Shown: positions 42,801 through 55,880 of the stretch, piece after piece
Numbering within the stretch: position 1 is the first letter of the stretch
Layout: every line of letters starts with the position of its first letter
DNA from: Phalacrocorax aristotelis
Taxonomy: Eukaryota > Chordata > Aves > Suliformes > Phalacrocoracidae
DNA length: 64,000 nt
Direction: 5' to 3'
Assembly: GCF_949628215.1 (NCBI RefSeq)
Contig: NC_134282.1
Span: 8,554,223 to 8,618,222 of the forward strand
Position numbers and translations under genes: made by a program
The notes under the pieces: generated by a model
The model's input: the letters and a program-made list of their open reading frames with translations, nothing else
Database searches by the model: none
Told to the model about the DNA's origin: nothing

Positions 42801-44460
42801 GTTATAAATATAATTTTCTCTTTGCAAACTGAATGAATCCCTAAAGCGGTTCCAGATGCTGGGCATGTGCTTATGTAATATTCCTGCTGGAGGAATAACT
42901 TTTGATAGTTAATCAAAAGAAACAAATTTAACAAACAATACACTAACACATGAAAAAATATCATGTTGAGAAAAAAAATCTAGGCTATAAAATCTAGGCA
43001 AAACTTTTCCAACTTGTAAAGAGGGTTTTACAAACTAACCAATGGTAAGACTCAGAAATTAAACCTAAAAAAGTATGAAATAACCAACTTGAGGAGAAGA
43101 CAATAAAAATGGAAGGAAGAGGAAATGGAAGAGAATAAAAATAGTTAGCAGACAAATGGAGACTTAAAATGCAAAGAAGAAAAGGACAAAATCAAAAGAA
43201 ATCTCAAGAAAGAATATTTTTGACAAGAATAATAAATTGAGTTATATGAGAAAAGGTGCAAGAAATACCCCAAGTTACAATATTCTAAAGAAAACTGTGA
43301 AAATACACAGGAGGAAAGAGAAAGTGTGAAAAATCTCATTTTGTATTAATTGTGCTCCTCTTCAAACAACACATTTCAATGCTGGAAACACGCCTGTAAT
43401 TAGATTATTGTTTACAGCAGGTTATTACTCAACTGGTTCCTATTTAGGCTGCCTGTACTTGATCTAATTCTGTCAAACCTTACAGTGAAGCCGTTGAGTT
43501 GTTACCTGAAAATAAAGACTTAATCATGTGAATGTATTTGGAACAAAAATTCTCATTATAACACCGTTTTTCCTAAAGGCCTTGTGCGATAGAAGTGTGA
43601 TGAAGCCAAGCTTGGGCTGCAGCTGTACAACTTAAAGCCAGTAACAAGATACTGACATTTAGGTGGTTAGGTTGTTTCTTCACCTTGACTAGTTTAGGTG
43701 TTGTTGTAGGAATCACCAAAAAATTCACCTTCAGTGCAATGCCAAGAAATACAAATAACGTAACTGATTAAATACAGTCCAAATATTAATGCACAATAAT
43801 AAACTCCATTCCATTATATAGGTTGTGGGTAATTTTCTGCCCTTGCAGAGTGGCAGATCACTGTGCTTTTGGGGAAAAGAATGTTGGAAAATAGTCGTAA
43901 AAAACCCAAACAAGCAATTAGAGCTACCTAAACGATCACAGGAATACACCGAGCAAGCGAGTGGAAAATGGTGTATGTAGATGTTGTTACGGGGGGAAAT
44001 TATTCTATTATCATGCATTTTAAACAAGTGGGTTACCACATTTTTCATGTTATGGCACTATTGTATTAGATACTAAAATCTGATTTTAACCTACTTTTAA
44101 GTTCCCTTCACTCCAGGGTTTGAAACTATCATCCGTGTAACCATTCTCTTGGCTTCCACTGGTTCTTTTAACTACTCTGCAATTATAATAGCTCGCTAAT
44201 AGACCATATCGTTGATAAACTTCCTTGTTAAGAAGAACCTAGGACAAAAAATGATACTGGTTCTTTAAAAGTTTATCCCTATGGCACCATCATGTAAGCA
44301 TACATATGGGACAGTAAAAATGGAAGACGACACATTAAATGACATTATTATAAAATGCAATACTCTTGGAATGATCCCTTATTAAATTAGGCTCTATGAT
44401 CTGAGATGAATTTCCCCGATTCCTAATCCATCACTAGAGAAATATTAAAAGATAGGTCTC
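36813..44460. other. Intergenic, no gene seen
   Basis: Mixed-composition DNA without supportable exons on either strand. It includes a tail-like TCATAGAATATG at 39,408-39,419, too short to call a CR1 copy, and an unusual CpG-containing block at about 42,160-42,410. Open frames up to about 130 codons occur with no domain or splice context. Confidence 0.55.
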
Positions 44461-45300
44461 AACTGGTATTAGAATCGCACTCAGTCTCTACTTTCATTAT
44501 TTTGAATTAGGGTGCTACTGGGGGGAAGCCTCTTAATGAGAATTAGAGTGATTCACTGGCCTTCTTTTGGATTTTGACAAGTAAAATATTAACTCTTCAG
44601 TCACAGCTGTCGGAATTAAAATACTTGGCAGCCACAGATGCACAAATTAAATTGGCCTTTATGTTTCCATATTGCTGACCTCCTTAGAGGCAAAAACATC
44701 AAACCCAACAATAACAGAAAACCCACAGTATGTCATTTCTTGGAAGAAAATATATTTATTGAAGTTTTTATATTTGTTTCAGTTTTAAACACATAATTGA
44801 ACAAATACAGAACATTTTTACAAAAGGCTATTATTTTAATTTTGCATTTGGTAAAACTTCAGCTACAAATCAGTTACTCTGAGCCATTAATCAGGCAATA
44901 AAATAATAAATGAAGTTATTTCGGGGATTTCTTAACTGTTTAAACTAACATAAATCAGATTTACGTGCGGTGCATCAGTGAAAACATCTTAATGTCTTTG
45001 ACTGGCACTTTTTTAGGGTTGCTTCTCTGTAAATAATAGATTCTCTTTCTTAGAAACATTATATAAAAATGCATAATTATTGCAGAAGCACAAGACTTTT
45101 TATTACCAGAGATCCAGTCTGCAACAGCAAAAAAAAGCTGAAGTTTAGCAATGTCAAGAAAACATCCTTTCTGATCTTTTTCCCTCCTTTTTAATTTACT
45201 GCTATGGTAGTGGCGGTGGAATTTCAATTAGTCTCAGTTAAGTGTATCTCAATTAAGTGTATTTCAATTATAGTGTTTCCAGAGTGGAACTTATAGCATA
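44460..45300. promoter_or_regulatory. Candidate conserved non-coding element
   Basis: AT-rich, non-repetitive sequence with many homeodomain cores (TGATTAATT-like words, GGAATTAAAATAC, CATTAATCAGGCAATAAAAT at 44,885-44,904) ending in the 15-bp tandem array described separately. Enhancer status is inferred from motif density and position in the SHOX2 desert. It is not aligned. Confidence 0.3.
45234..45275 (+). repeat. 15-bp tandem array with two NKX2-type sites
   Basis: Units TCAGTTAAGTGTATC (45,234-45,248), TCAATTAAGTGTATT (45,249-45,263) and a partial TCAATTATAGTG (45,264-45,275). The first two each contain TTAAGTG, the core site of NKX2 homeodomain proteins, and the later ones CAATTA. Confidence 0.85.
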
Positions 45301-46900
45301 TAAAAGTCTCAAATAAGGGAATGATGCAGAAGTGGCTTTTTTTTTTCTAAAGCTGTCCCTAAATTATATGATCCATCATATCCAAGCCAGCGTAGGGGTT
45401 TGTTATTCTTTTATCTGTCTCTGGTCACCTCCAGCGTCTCTCCCTCCTCCCTAATGATCACTCATTGATCTCAACTTGTGATCGGTTGAGAACTAGTTGG
45501 AGGGGGACATTGATGGATGCATTTTAACCATTTTACCCTTCGCATCCAATACTGCGATGAACTCCCCAGATCCGTGGCACGGCTGCGTGGGGGGAGGGCT
45601 GGGTGCTGTGGTGATTGTAGGCGTTTGGGGGATGAATTTTGGCTCCAGGTGAGCATGTGCTTCTTTGAAGAGGCTCCTTTTTGTATATAGGTGATTGCAA
45701 ATCACCTCCACGTAATTTCTTGTAACACATGTTGCGTTTTTTGTGTGCTGATGTGGAATGGAGAGACTGCAGTTTTGACATGATGAAGCACATTATATTT
45801 TATATGAGGGAATAGAGCTTGTTACCCACTTTCTGTTTTTTAAATTTTTACTTATAGATAAAAAATCTCATACTTTGCAAGTGGAAAGCTATGCCTTTTC
45901 TGATCATGACAATGGAGTTTTAGAGCTGATAATATAGCATAATTACACGTCTAAAATAATCCAGCTCTGGAGCCTTAATATTTTGAAATATTTTGTTATT
46001 GACTGGCAGGGATCTTGTTGGATGCAGTTGCACTGCAGCACACTTGTTGTCACCCCCCTCAGCAGGCTGCGGCGAGGCAGCAGCGGGTATGGGAACGTCT
46101 CATTAGTGACATCTGAGACACACTTGCCGTACGTTGTTCTAATCCCTGAGCTCCCAGCACTGCTCACAAGTCCTGAGCAGAGTGCCCTCCTGGCCTTCCC
46201 TGGGAGGAGCTGCCCCCTAAGTGGGGTTTGGGGAAGCCCTTGCTCCCGTGGAGGGAGCGGGTTGGGGGTGGGGGGGTTGCCCTGGTGGCTGTGACAATCT
46301 GGGGTTGTGACATCCGACCCCGCATGGTGCAGAGACGTGACCACGCTCAGCCGTGCTGGGGGAGCACACAGTATCACCCCACGTCGAGTGGCGCCAGGTC
46401 GGGCATTCCCGTGCTGCTCTCTGCCATGCTTCACCCCTCCTGGCGTGCAGAGCTATGCCTCATGTGCATGGGGAAAGCATTCAGTGCAGTAAATCTACTG
46501 CTTTCCTGGAACCACTTCTACATTATTTTTGTCCTTTTTATTACATTATCACAGCTATGCAAACAGCTTGTCACATTGGAATAAGGCCTTTCCTACGAGC
46601 TCTTACTCCGTCTTTCCTCCTCGCTGCATCCCTGTTCAGCGATGAAACAACATCCCAACAACCCTCCCTCCCTTGGTGCACAGCATCAGCTCCTGTCTCA
46701 ATTAGGATTTCCCCATCTGGATTCGGGCTGCTAACCCATGCAGACAGTTTTCCAGGTTTTGCTGCTTGTTCACCGGCTTCTCGGCCAGCTGGACGCCTGT
46801 TGGAGCCGGGAACGCCGCGGCATTATGCAGGCGGATGGCGGGTGCAGCCGGCTCGGCGTGTGAATTAGTTCTGTGCAGAACTACTTAATACATCTTTCCT
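45301..46900. other. Intergenic, no gene seen
   Basis: The stretch from 46.0 to 46.85 kb is GC-rich and gives overlapping open frames of 103-171 codons on both strands, with no recognisable domain. This is expected from composition. Confidence 0.5.
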
Positions 46901-46939
46901 GGAATTAAATGTGTGCAGAGAGCTGCCATAGGGCAAGCC

Positions 46940-48650
46940 ACGGGGTGGTTTAATTTCTTTTTTAGAAGACATTAGCAGAACTCGATAAAGGGTCAAGTAA
47001 TTTCATCCAAGTTGCCACCAGTTAGTTAAGAGAAAGCGACAGGGCTGGAGCCTGACGTCGTTACGTTCCCACAAATATATTTTATAAAACAGGAGTTTTA
47101 AAATTTCATTTTTTTTTCCCAAAAGAATGATTACCGGAGGAACGCTTCTTAGCTTTAAAAGATTACCTGGCTGGTAGCTAAGTAGGGCGTTTTGATTAAT
47201 ATTTGCTATTTGGCGAGTGGGCTGAGACCCGAAATGAGATGGTTACTTTTGCGACAGGAGCGCCTTTGGTGCAAGGCTCGCCGAGCTCCCGGGGAGGCTG
47301 CCCGGGGAGTAATTTCGGCGAATTGTAAGCGGACAGTGAGTCCGCGGGGAGCGCTGGCAATCATGGCGGAAACAATGTTTGCATCGATCAGCTGTCACGG
47401 TGATTTATGGCTTCATTTTGCTGTAATGGAGAATTAGTGGAAAGATTATCAGGGACTCAACACTTTGGCTTGTTACCCATGTCCAGACGAGCAATTTGTC
47501 TCCCTGAAGCAGTGAAATACTTGTGACAGCTCCAACACTTGCCCTAATTCAATCAAGAGAAAATGTTGGAATTAATTTGTTACAAGAAAATTTAAATATG
47601 TTCAGCAAACAGTAACCGCAGAGCAGCAGGCTGATTTATTGTGCTCGGCAAGATATCGATCCGCTTCGATCTGGCCCATGTTGAGGTTTTAATGTGTAAT
47701 AATTTCCAATTTAAAGCTCCTTTTCAAGATCACGGGTTTAAAGAGAGGGCAGGCTAGGTCTCAAGACCTGATTAGGAGCCTGTTGCAATGGCTTTGTCAA
47801 AAGCCTGTTTGAATGTAAATTCATAGTTATCTTTTGCACTATCTTTAATATTCTTGACATGGATTTTATTGTGTGTCAAACCTCAGGCCAGCTGCCTGCC
47901 ACAACCATTAATGAAAGATCTTAGGAAATAAATCTCAGTCTTTATACAATATTTTTAAAAACCTGAAACATTAGATGTCAGAGAAGAAGGTTTAACAGCA
48001 TCCTTTTTTTTTTCCACACAGTAAACCATCAGAGATATAGCAGTTTTACAGCTTGCCTACACAATTAGATTGAATTATTGTGCAAATGCTATTATGCCAT
48101 AAGCTTAAATTCCGAAGTCTGCATGAATATTTTAGGTACATGTACAAATCTGTTATCTTCATTGAAGGTGTGACGGCTTATTTTAGCTATCCATATGTAT
48201 AATTTTAAAGGTTCTTATTATTAAAATGCTCTTCCCTAATGCGTGTAGCATAACACCACTCAAGAAGGTGGCCAGGGCATTAGAAATTTAGCCCCTTATA
48301 ATTCACAGAACAGCCATGGTGGTCTGCAGAGCTGTGTTGCTCCACACCAGGCTCCTCTGCCACCCAGCTACAGCAAAATGCCATGCGAAATGAAGTGTGC
48401 TCAATTAGTCCTTTAAACCAAATTATTATGATTGATTAAAAGGGAAATCCTGGCCTCCAGCGCTAAAAAGCTTGTACAATAACCTCCCATGTAGCTCCAA
48501 TGCAAGTTTTCTCTAACATTTTTAGAGCATCAGTGGCTCACATAATTAGAGAGCAATCCCATTCAACCTAATCAATAAAAAGTCATCACCCACTGTTGGA
48601 GACAGCCATACCGGAGTATTTTTTTGCTCATTAGTAGAGCTCAAGCGTTA
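46940..48650. promoter_or_regulatory. Candidate enhancer cluster in the SHOX2 desert
   Basis: Long stretch of complex sequence with TALE/HOX grammar: CAGCTGTCA (47,389-47,397, TGIF/MEIS type) followed by GTGATTTATGG (CDX/posterior-HOX type), TGACAG at 47,524-47,529, CTAATTC and GGAATTAATTTG around 47,544-47,579, and an exact HOX-PBX consensus TGATTGATTA at 48,429-48,438. Scattered CpGs at 47,190-47,400 in an AT-rich desert also suggest constraint. Gene deserts flanking SHOX2 carry limb, heart and craniofacial enhancers in mammals. Which, if any, corresponds to this cannot be told by eye. Confidence 0.45.
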
Positions 48651-51600
48651 GTTTACTTTAGTTGTTCTTAGTTTTGCTTCCGTACCCTTAGACCAAGCAC
48701 TGAAAAATAAGCTCTCTTTATTAAAACAGTAGTTTGGGAAAACTTTCTAATAGCATCTGGGCCATCAAACATAGGGTTGAGGCATCATCACTTGGTCAGT
48801 GGCACCGTGGAAATGCGGGTAGCACTGTGGTCTGCTGGCATGAGGCCTCCCAGGTCCTCTAAGAAAAATCAACACTGAGCAGCTGGATTTTTCTGAAATG
48901 GCTTTGGAGTCATCTGTTGGGTGATGGGAGAGGCATTGCAAATACCTTGACCTCATGGATAATCCCAGAGGAGCTTTGCACCTTCCTAGCACTAGAGAAA
49001 GGACAAAAAAAAGGAAAGGTGACCAAAGCCATGGAGAAGCAGAGCTCATTAACTCCCCTGGCCATCAGACTACCTGCTAGCTTAACAGTAAATACCTCCG
49101 TCCATAGGTGTATTTAAAATGTTGTTTTGAAGGATGAATATTATCCTGTAAAATATTAGCTTCTTGCGTGGCAGCTGGAGTCATAGGAGCCACTTACTTT
49201 CTGAACTCTTGACTTTGAAGGCTTTGGAGAGGCCTTTGCAGAAGCAAAATTTGGCTCCGTAGGAGCTTTTGGAGGCAAAATGTGAAAAATTCCTGGCCCT
49301 ACACCCAATTCTGAGTGGAAATAATCAATGCAATGTCAAACCAGGATCACATTTGCTCATTCAGCAACAAGTTAAAAATGAGGCAAATCTGGATAAAACA
49401 ATGACACATTTATCCCTGGAGAAACTCTGGTGCAGGGGTGATGAACTCTGTGAGGGCCTTTGGTGGCCTGGCAGCATGGTGTCCCGTGCCAACATCCCTA
49501 GCGAGGGGACAGAACACTTGCCACGGGGTGGGCCTGGTCGCTGTGGTGGGACACATCACTCAGACATGCCTTGCTCCTGCCTCGGCCTCCTGAAAGACCA
49601 GCCTCTGCAGAGTTATCTGCTGTGTCCTCTGCCACCCCATTTCCCAACAGGCCCTTTCACTGATTCCTCAGCAGGAGAAGGCGTCATCTTGCAAGAAGTC
49701 AGAGGATTGTGCTGATCTCTGTTGATGACTCTGGTCCCAAGGACTTAACATTGCAGGCTTTGCTTGGTAGACATGTTCCCAACGCACTCCTCTCTGTGAT
49801 GAAGTCTAACGTCTTTACCCCTTTCTGAGACAGTCTGTATATATCCTTTCACATGTGTGCACTCACATGCCTTTGGAAAAGTAAATACAATTTTATTAAA
49901 TTTTTTGCATGAGTTAGATCATAAAAAAAAGGATTCTGGACATGTTGTATATGCTTTATGAAGTGAGGTGTCCCTGTATTGTCAAGATGCACATTGACTG
50001 GGGGCTTTCGTATTGGGAATTAGCATTTTGTTTCAAATACTGTGATGATATTGTACTCACACTTCTGCAAATCCATAATTATAATTCAGTTTCTCATTAC
50101 AAAATATAACCCTAAATATTTCTGTGGTCATTGGTGGAATTTAACTTCTGCAGCAAATAATATCTACACATATGTTTCCTATCTTGTTCTTAACCGTATA
50201 ATAACATGCATGCTACAGCTAGTAAAATATTATTATAAAACTCCTTTTGCTGCAAATCTTGACCAAAAAATATAGAGTTGCTATCAAACATATGTTCCTG
50301 GGAGTTCACTGGAGTCAGCAGAGTTCACATGGTATGAAGGGCCGTGGCAGTCGGGGTGTGCGGGAGCAATCTTGTCCTTGCATGGCTGCATCAGCTGGTG
50401 TCAAGGGGGGGTGTCCTATCAACAAGCTCCACCAGTTTGCACCAGGCACCCACACACCTCCTTTTCCTCCCTGATTTGGGGGGAGCCAGGCTGGTGCTGG
50501 CTGGCTTTGTGAGCTGGGAGTATCCTGAGGCTGGTGAACCCCTTGGCCCCCGTGCAGTGCCCTGCAGCGAGGCAGGGACCTTGGCGGGAGGGAGGGCTGC
50601 ACCTCCTCTGACACCATTTTAATGTGAACTGGAGGAGAATCAGGTCTTGACATTTAAAACTGAATTAGACTGATGTTTAAAACTGAGATAAACTGACATT
50701 TAAAATAGTCCTATGCTCTGTTGTTTCATTTTTATTCTGGTTTTTTTTTTTGGTTGGTTGGTTTGGGTTTTTTTTTTCATTTTTCATGGACCGAGGCCCA
50801 CCATGTTGGAATTTCCTTGGGGGGGTCTGATGCTGGATCGTGACCTGTGGGGACCCTGTGGCTGAGGGCTCACTGTTACCTCACCAGCACTTGCAGGCAG
50901 GGAGAAGCAGCCTCCTTGCTGGTTCCAGTGAGATGCAGTACGTCCTCGCCCATTAATAACACCACCAAACAAGCTTGTGATAGGAGTTGGGGGAAAAGTC
51001 CATGTTCCTGAGCTGTGAGGAGCAGTGCCACATTAAATTGTATTTTTAAAACCCACAATGTTGGTTAACAGTGCTAAAAGACAGTATTGTAGATTAATAA
51101 CGCCAAGAGAAATTTAAAAACCTCATCTAATTTTCAGAGCCACACACTTTGTTTGCTTTTCTCATTCTCTGCTTGAACAGCCAAGAACTGGTTTGGTTCA
51201 CTTCTGAGCCTCAGTGTGCCCGGAGAAATGTGCTTTTCCAGCTCCCACTCATCAGTTGGGTCCTGCAGCCATGGGCTGCAAATCCCGCCAGGGGATGTTT
51301 ATTTGTTTTTTAAAAAGTCCTATCAGAATTTGGAACTGCTTTCTGCAATTGTCTTTATTGCTCAAATAAAAGTTTAGGGGCTGTTCATGACTGCGAACGT
51401 AAATGTTGATAGAGGTCTGAAAGAATGGCATTCCTTTCAAGTTAGATTTGCACAAAGCAAAAAAGTCTGAAGAAAAATAGTCTTTAAATAAGTTACCAGT
51501 TGTGAACTTTATAATGGTGCCAGCTATTAACAATAGACCCATTTGGGATGGTTTCTTTTTTCCCTTCCCATAACAATTTTTTCTTTCTACAAGGTCATTT

Positions 51601-51930
51601 TAGGTCTTCAGTCTCAATAATAATTTGCTCTGCGAGCCATTGTAGACAGAGCTGTCTTCAACCTCTCAGCTCGGAGGGAGAAATCCGATCGCGCCGTGGG
51701 ATCCTTCCTAAACCTCTGCAAACCAAAACGTCTTCATTTTGCCCAGAATAAGGATGCTGGTGGGCTGGGGCGGCTCCGCAAGGCTCTGGCACCTCTTGGG
51801 CACTGCGTCCTGCTTGATTCAGGGTTGCAGCCCGGGAGCCGGCGGGAAGGAGTGTGCTCTTCCTTTGGGGTGAAGCCCTGGCTGGGCTTTTCCAGAGTTC
51901 CCATTGTTGCACAGCTGAATCCAATCACTG
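48651..51930. other. Intergenic, no gene seen
   Basis: No exon or RNA gene recognised. It contains the 23-bp tandem array at 50,647-50,714 and a T/G-rich stretch (GGTTGGTTGGTTTGGG at 50,752-50,767) between T runs. Confidence 0.55.
50647..50714. repeat. 23-bp tandem repeat, three copies
   Basis: Units begin at 50,647, 50,670 and 50,693 and share the core TGACATTTAAAACTGA, with the middle unit reading TGATGTTTAAAACTGA. The third is partial. The copies are moderately diverged. Confidence 0.85.
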
Positions 51931-51939
51931 CTATTTGTT

Positions 51940-53620
51940 TTTCAAAACAGGGCTCAGCTCCCTGTTGCTAGATGATATTTTCATCCGCTGACATTTAACC
52001 GAGCTATTTCAAAATGAGTCAAGAACGTTTCTAGAATTCCTTTATTTGTAAAGTCTTATATAAATCAGCTTTTAATTGTCTGTTAGGAAATATTGTTAGT
52101 AAACAGCTCCATTTGCAGAGCTTTGCACAACGCCTGTGCCTGCTCTGGAGGCTGTGCGCTCGCCGGACCTGTGAAAACCAGCTATAAACTGCTCTGCATG
52201 TCACACATTTTGGGAAACAATATTATTTTTCCAAAACCACAGAGCAATCAGATAATGTTCAAGCCCACGTGCTGCATCTCAGACAATATGTCTGTGATTA
52301 ACCGTTTCCTCCAATTTCTGAATTGTGGTTTCACTCTAGAATAAAGGTAGAGCAAAGCTATCGAAAAAAGAAATAACCTCTTCCTTGGAAAATCAGCGGC
52401 CGGGCTCTCCTGCCTGGGGGGAGCTCTCAGCAGGGAGAGATTTCAGGAATTTCCGAGCATCCTGTTGTGACGGAGGGTCATTATGTGGGATGTATTTTAT
52501 GAAGACTGGGAAATTAGTTTTGTTTGATTATGGTTATGACTTTCTTCAAATGATCTGCCAGGACTTCAAAATGCTGAGGAAGAAAGGGGATAAGAAATTA
52601 AGATCTTCAAAATATAATTTTGGCCTGCTGTGCTGTTGTGCCTCCCTGCCCCCACCACAAAGGGCTACCAGATGCCGTTTCTTTCGCTTTCAGAAGCGTT
52701 TCGTTAATTTACATTCTCATGAAAATGGCAAGTCAGAAGACTGACGTTGACTCATGTCTGCTGCAGCCATGGCCCTTGCCAGCTTGCCCAGACCCATCGC
52801 CACGCTCAGCCCTACAATGACCAGCTAATCATAATTAGTCATCAGCAAGTGGAGGAGTTTAGCCCTTATGTCTGTCATATCAGTTCACGATTAATTTAGT
52901 TCACTCCCAACTTAATCTAGACTTGAGTCTGGTGGAGGCTGGCTCTGGGGCATTTCTCCCTTGAAGAAGACAACCCGTGTGCCTGGGCCAGAAGAAAAGG
53001 CTTGCCAAAACCTCCCGAGGTTCCTTGTACTAAGGGAACCTGCAGGAACGGCTTTCAGTAAAGCGTAAACCTGTATCCCAACAGCAGGGCCCGGATGAGA
53101 TGGTAAAATTTGGATACTCACTTTCTGATGAATATGGAAGTTTTGAAACGCCCATGACCTAGGGACAGGTACGATACGGAGCCTTCCTTGCTGCAGCATT
53201 TCAGGATTGCAACGCTTTTAGCAATTTTTAAAAGATCTGCAGGAATTTGGCTATCCCGATCCCGAGGACACATTTAGAAGTAAGATGACTAACTCCCATC
53301 TGGCAGAGCCAAGCTAATCAATTTACCTTATCAAGCTCCAACGTCTAATTAGAGGCTCTCCTGACATCATTTCCAAGCTGGGTTCAGCTCATCCTGGAGG
53401 CAGTGTAGCCTTTTTATTACTTTCTACAACTTAATCACTGTGTTTTAAAGACATTTTCTCTGAATTGCTCAAAGGTTAGCCCCTCTGTCAATTTAAGTCA
53501 ATATCCTCTTCTTTTCAAAATTAATTGCTATTAATTAATCACCATCTGAAGCAGTTTATTGGTATTGATTTACTCCCTTTTGTATGTTTCTATGAGATCT
53601 CTTGGTCTTCCTCACTGCAT
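51940..53620. promoter_or_regulatory. Candidate conserved non-coding cluster with homeodomain palindromes
   Basis: AT-rich complex sequence with clustered paired homeodomain sites: TAAT-CATA-ATTA at 52,826-52,837, the perfect palindrome TCTAATTAGA at 53,344-53,353 and TTAATTGCTATTAATTAATC at 53,521-53,540, with CGATTAATTTAG near 52,888-52,899. Open frames here (such as 52,385-52,744) are short and without domains. Regulatory function is inferred. Confidence 0.4.
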
Positions 53621-54119
53621 TTATTTTTCACCCAAGCTATGAAGTCTGTACAGGTGAGCGTTGGTTGACAGCCACGTCCAGATGAACATCCAAATCTTAA
53701 TAATAATCCTTCTGTCAAAGGATAGCCATGGGGTGTGTGTGGATTTTTATGCTATGTTTATTTTCTGAACTTCCTGATTCACTTAAAACCAGAATAGTAT
53801 AGCCATTATTTCAGACCTATTCTTAGCATTTGAAAATGATCCCTGTTTTTGGGTTCCTGGCATCATTTTTCCCGTGTGCATGCGGTTGAGGAGCCCCATC
53901 GACTGTCCTAGCACCCACATTTCAGCGGTCTGACCTCTGAGCACATCAGACCAGAGCACAGATTGCAAGTATTTAAACAAGACAAGACCATGGCAGTAGT
54001 GATAACACACCTTTGCCTACTTCACATGCAGTAGCAAAAAACAGTAGGAAGGAGAAGACATCACCGCAACATCTTCTCTGTGCTTCCCTTTGCTCCTCCA
54101 TGCTGGCGGAGGCGGAACT

Positions 54120-54340
54120 GTGATGATGTAAAAGCATTAATTTGCTTTCAACTTTTGCACTGTTATTGGCATTTTCTGTCCGACCTTTTTCCTAGTGTAA
54201 TCAAATAGCTACGATCAATACATTAAAAGCCAGATTTTCTTATTACCTTCTCCGTGCAGCCATCAGCAGTCAACATGTAGTGATCAGTGCAGCATCCTCT
54301 TCCGATTCAATCTCATAAAGCAGGAGTTTTGAGGGGTTTA
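54120..54340. promoter_or_regulatory. Candidate conserved non-coding element
   Basis: Compact AT-rich stretch with GTGATGATGTAAAAGCATTA, GTGTAATCAAATAGC, CGATCAATACATTAAAAGCC and GATTCAATCTCATAAAGC, flanked by GC-richer unremarkable DNA. It is called by sequence character only. Confidence 0.3.
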
Positions 54341-55599
54341 AAGAAGACACCTGATGTCATGCTGGGGCCTGGTGGGGCTGAGGCCAGCGGGGGGTGAGGA
54401 TGGCGGCATGGGAGGAGGTCACAAGCTGCAGGAGATCCAGCAGAATAATGTGCTTTTCACAGTCTGCTCGACCACACAGAATGAGGAGCCATTTAAAAGC
54501 ATCTTAGTCTTGAGATTAGATTTATTTTAACAGACCAGTAAGCAGTAGGACTGGGATATTTCAGACCTCATCTCCTGTCTGTGGGAAATCCTTAGGACGG
54601 TTTAGGCATCACACATCTTACAACCGAGAGCAGAAGCAAGCCATGTTTCTCACCCAGTTAGCAGGACTCACCACATTCCCTTCCATGAGGATGAACCAGG
54701 AGCGCTTCCTCCAGACCATCGCACCATTAGACATAAGTGATGGCGTTTCTCGCTGATGGATGGGCTTCTCATCCCTTGCGGGTCCCTCTGGTTGGTGACA
54801 CCACATGGCTGTCACGAGACCATGGCATCAGCACCGTCACTCTGCATTTGATCCGGGACTCCATGAGACATGTTGCAGGCTGCCGAGCACTGTCATTTTT
54901 CAGCCTCTGAAAAGATGTAATTTCTCCTCTCGAAAGCTTCAGGAGGTCCCCAGGGATGTCGTCAGCTGCTTTTACCGCCTTGAAAAAAATGTCATTTTTC
55001 TTTTTAAAGAGTGCTACAATTATTATCATCAGGCCTCGGGGCACTTCACCCCAAATCACACAATGCTATTTCGGGTCTCTCTTTTACTGCAAATGTTCAA
55101 AACCAGCTGCTTAAATCTGGTTTTCAAAAGTGAATTGGGCATTTAGCAGACCAAGAGTCTTTCGGCATCTCTGAGACGCGCTGCAGCAGCTCTCCAGCCA
55201 GCCAGGAGCACCCAGAGGCTTCGTCCTGAGGCCGTGGACCACATCGGGAGCATCCTTCTGGAGTTCTTCAAGGTGAGATAGGTTTGGTGAAACTTTCCTC
55301 CTCGCCCTGCACTTCGGGATGCCCAGGTGTGAGCAAGTGGTACCCAGCTGTGCAGCACCTGGTCGGGCAGGGTCGCGCTCACTCGCTGGCTCAGCTCCAC
55401 AGAAAAAACGGATTATATTTTGTATATAAGGCTTTGTGGGATTAAACATTGCTGAATTTGAAAGGCTAATTACTTCTCAGGCAAAGCCTACAGGATTTTT
55501 TTTCCTCTGAAGTCTCTGGTGACCGTGTTTATGGGTAAGTTTCCCTGAGTACCTCCAAGACTGAAAGCTTTTTTTATGAGACAGATGGAGATGTTCTTT

Positions 55600-55880
55600 C
55601 CAAGAGTGAGTAATATTTAACCTTAAGCACTTTCAAATCCGGCCTCAGGAATATTGAGATGAAAGCCTTGTGGCACTAAGCTTCTTTCAAATGGATATTA
55701 CAGAAAAGCTGCCTGGACATTTGTCTCCCTGAACCTCCGCTCTATTTAGCATGCTGCCAGTGCGCCTGTTTTCCTCGAGGAGGTCCGAGAAGAATAAATG
55801 TCTTTGGGATTTCATTTTCAGAGGCGGCTCTGCTCTTGCTATTGTATTTCTTTTGAGCATCATTTATTGGATTTGAAGTT
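55600..55880. promoter_or_regulatory. Candidate conserved non-coding element
   Basis: Complex stretch with CTTTCAAATGGATATTACAG, AGCATGCTGCCAG, GAATAAATGTCTTTGGG and GAGCATCATTTATTGGATTT. It contains no repeat or coding signature. The boundary at about 55,880 is where the composition becomes GC-rich. Confidence 0.28.

Noticed and set aside
46353..46868. 171-codon open frame in the desert, with a 163-codon frame on the other strand
   Set aside because: Overlapping frames on both strands in a GC-richer stretch, with no recognisable domain.
50742..50790. T/G-rich GGTTGGTTGG stretch as a telomere-like or structured element
   Set aside because: It is an imperfect low-complexity run between T homopolymers, not TTAGGG repeats.
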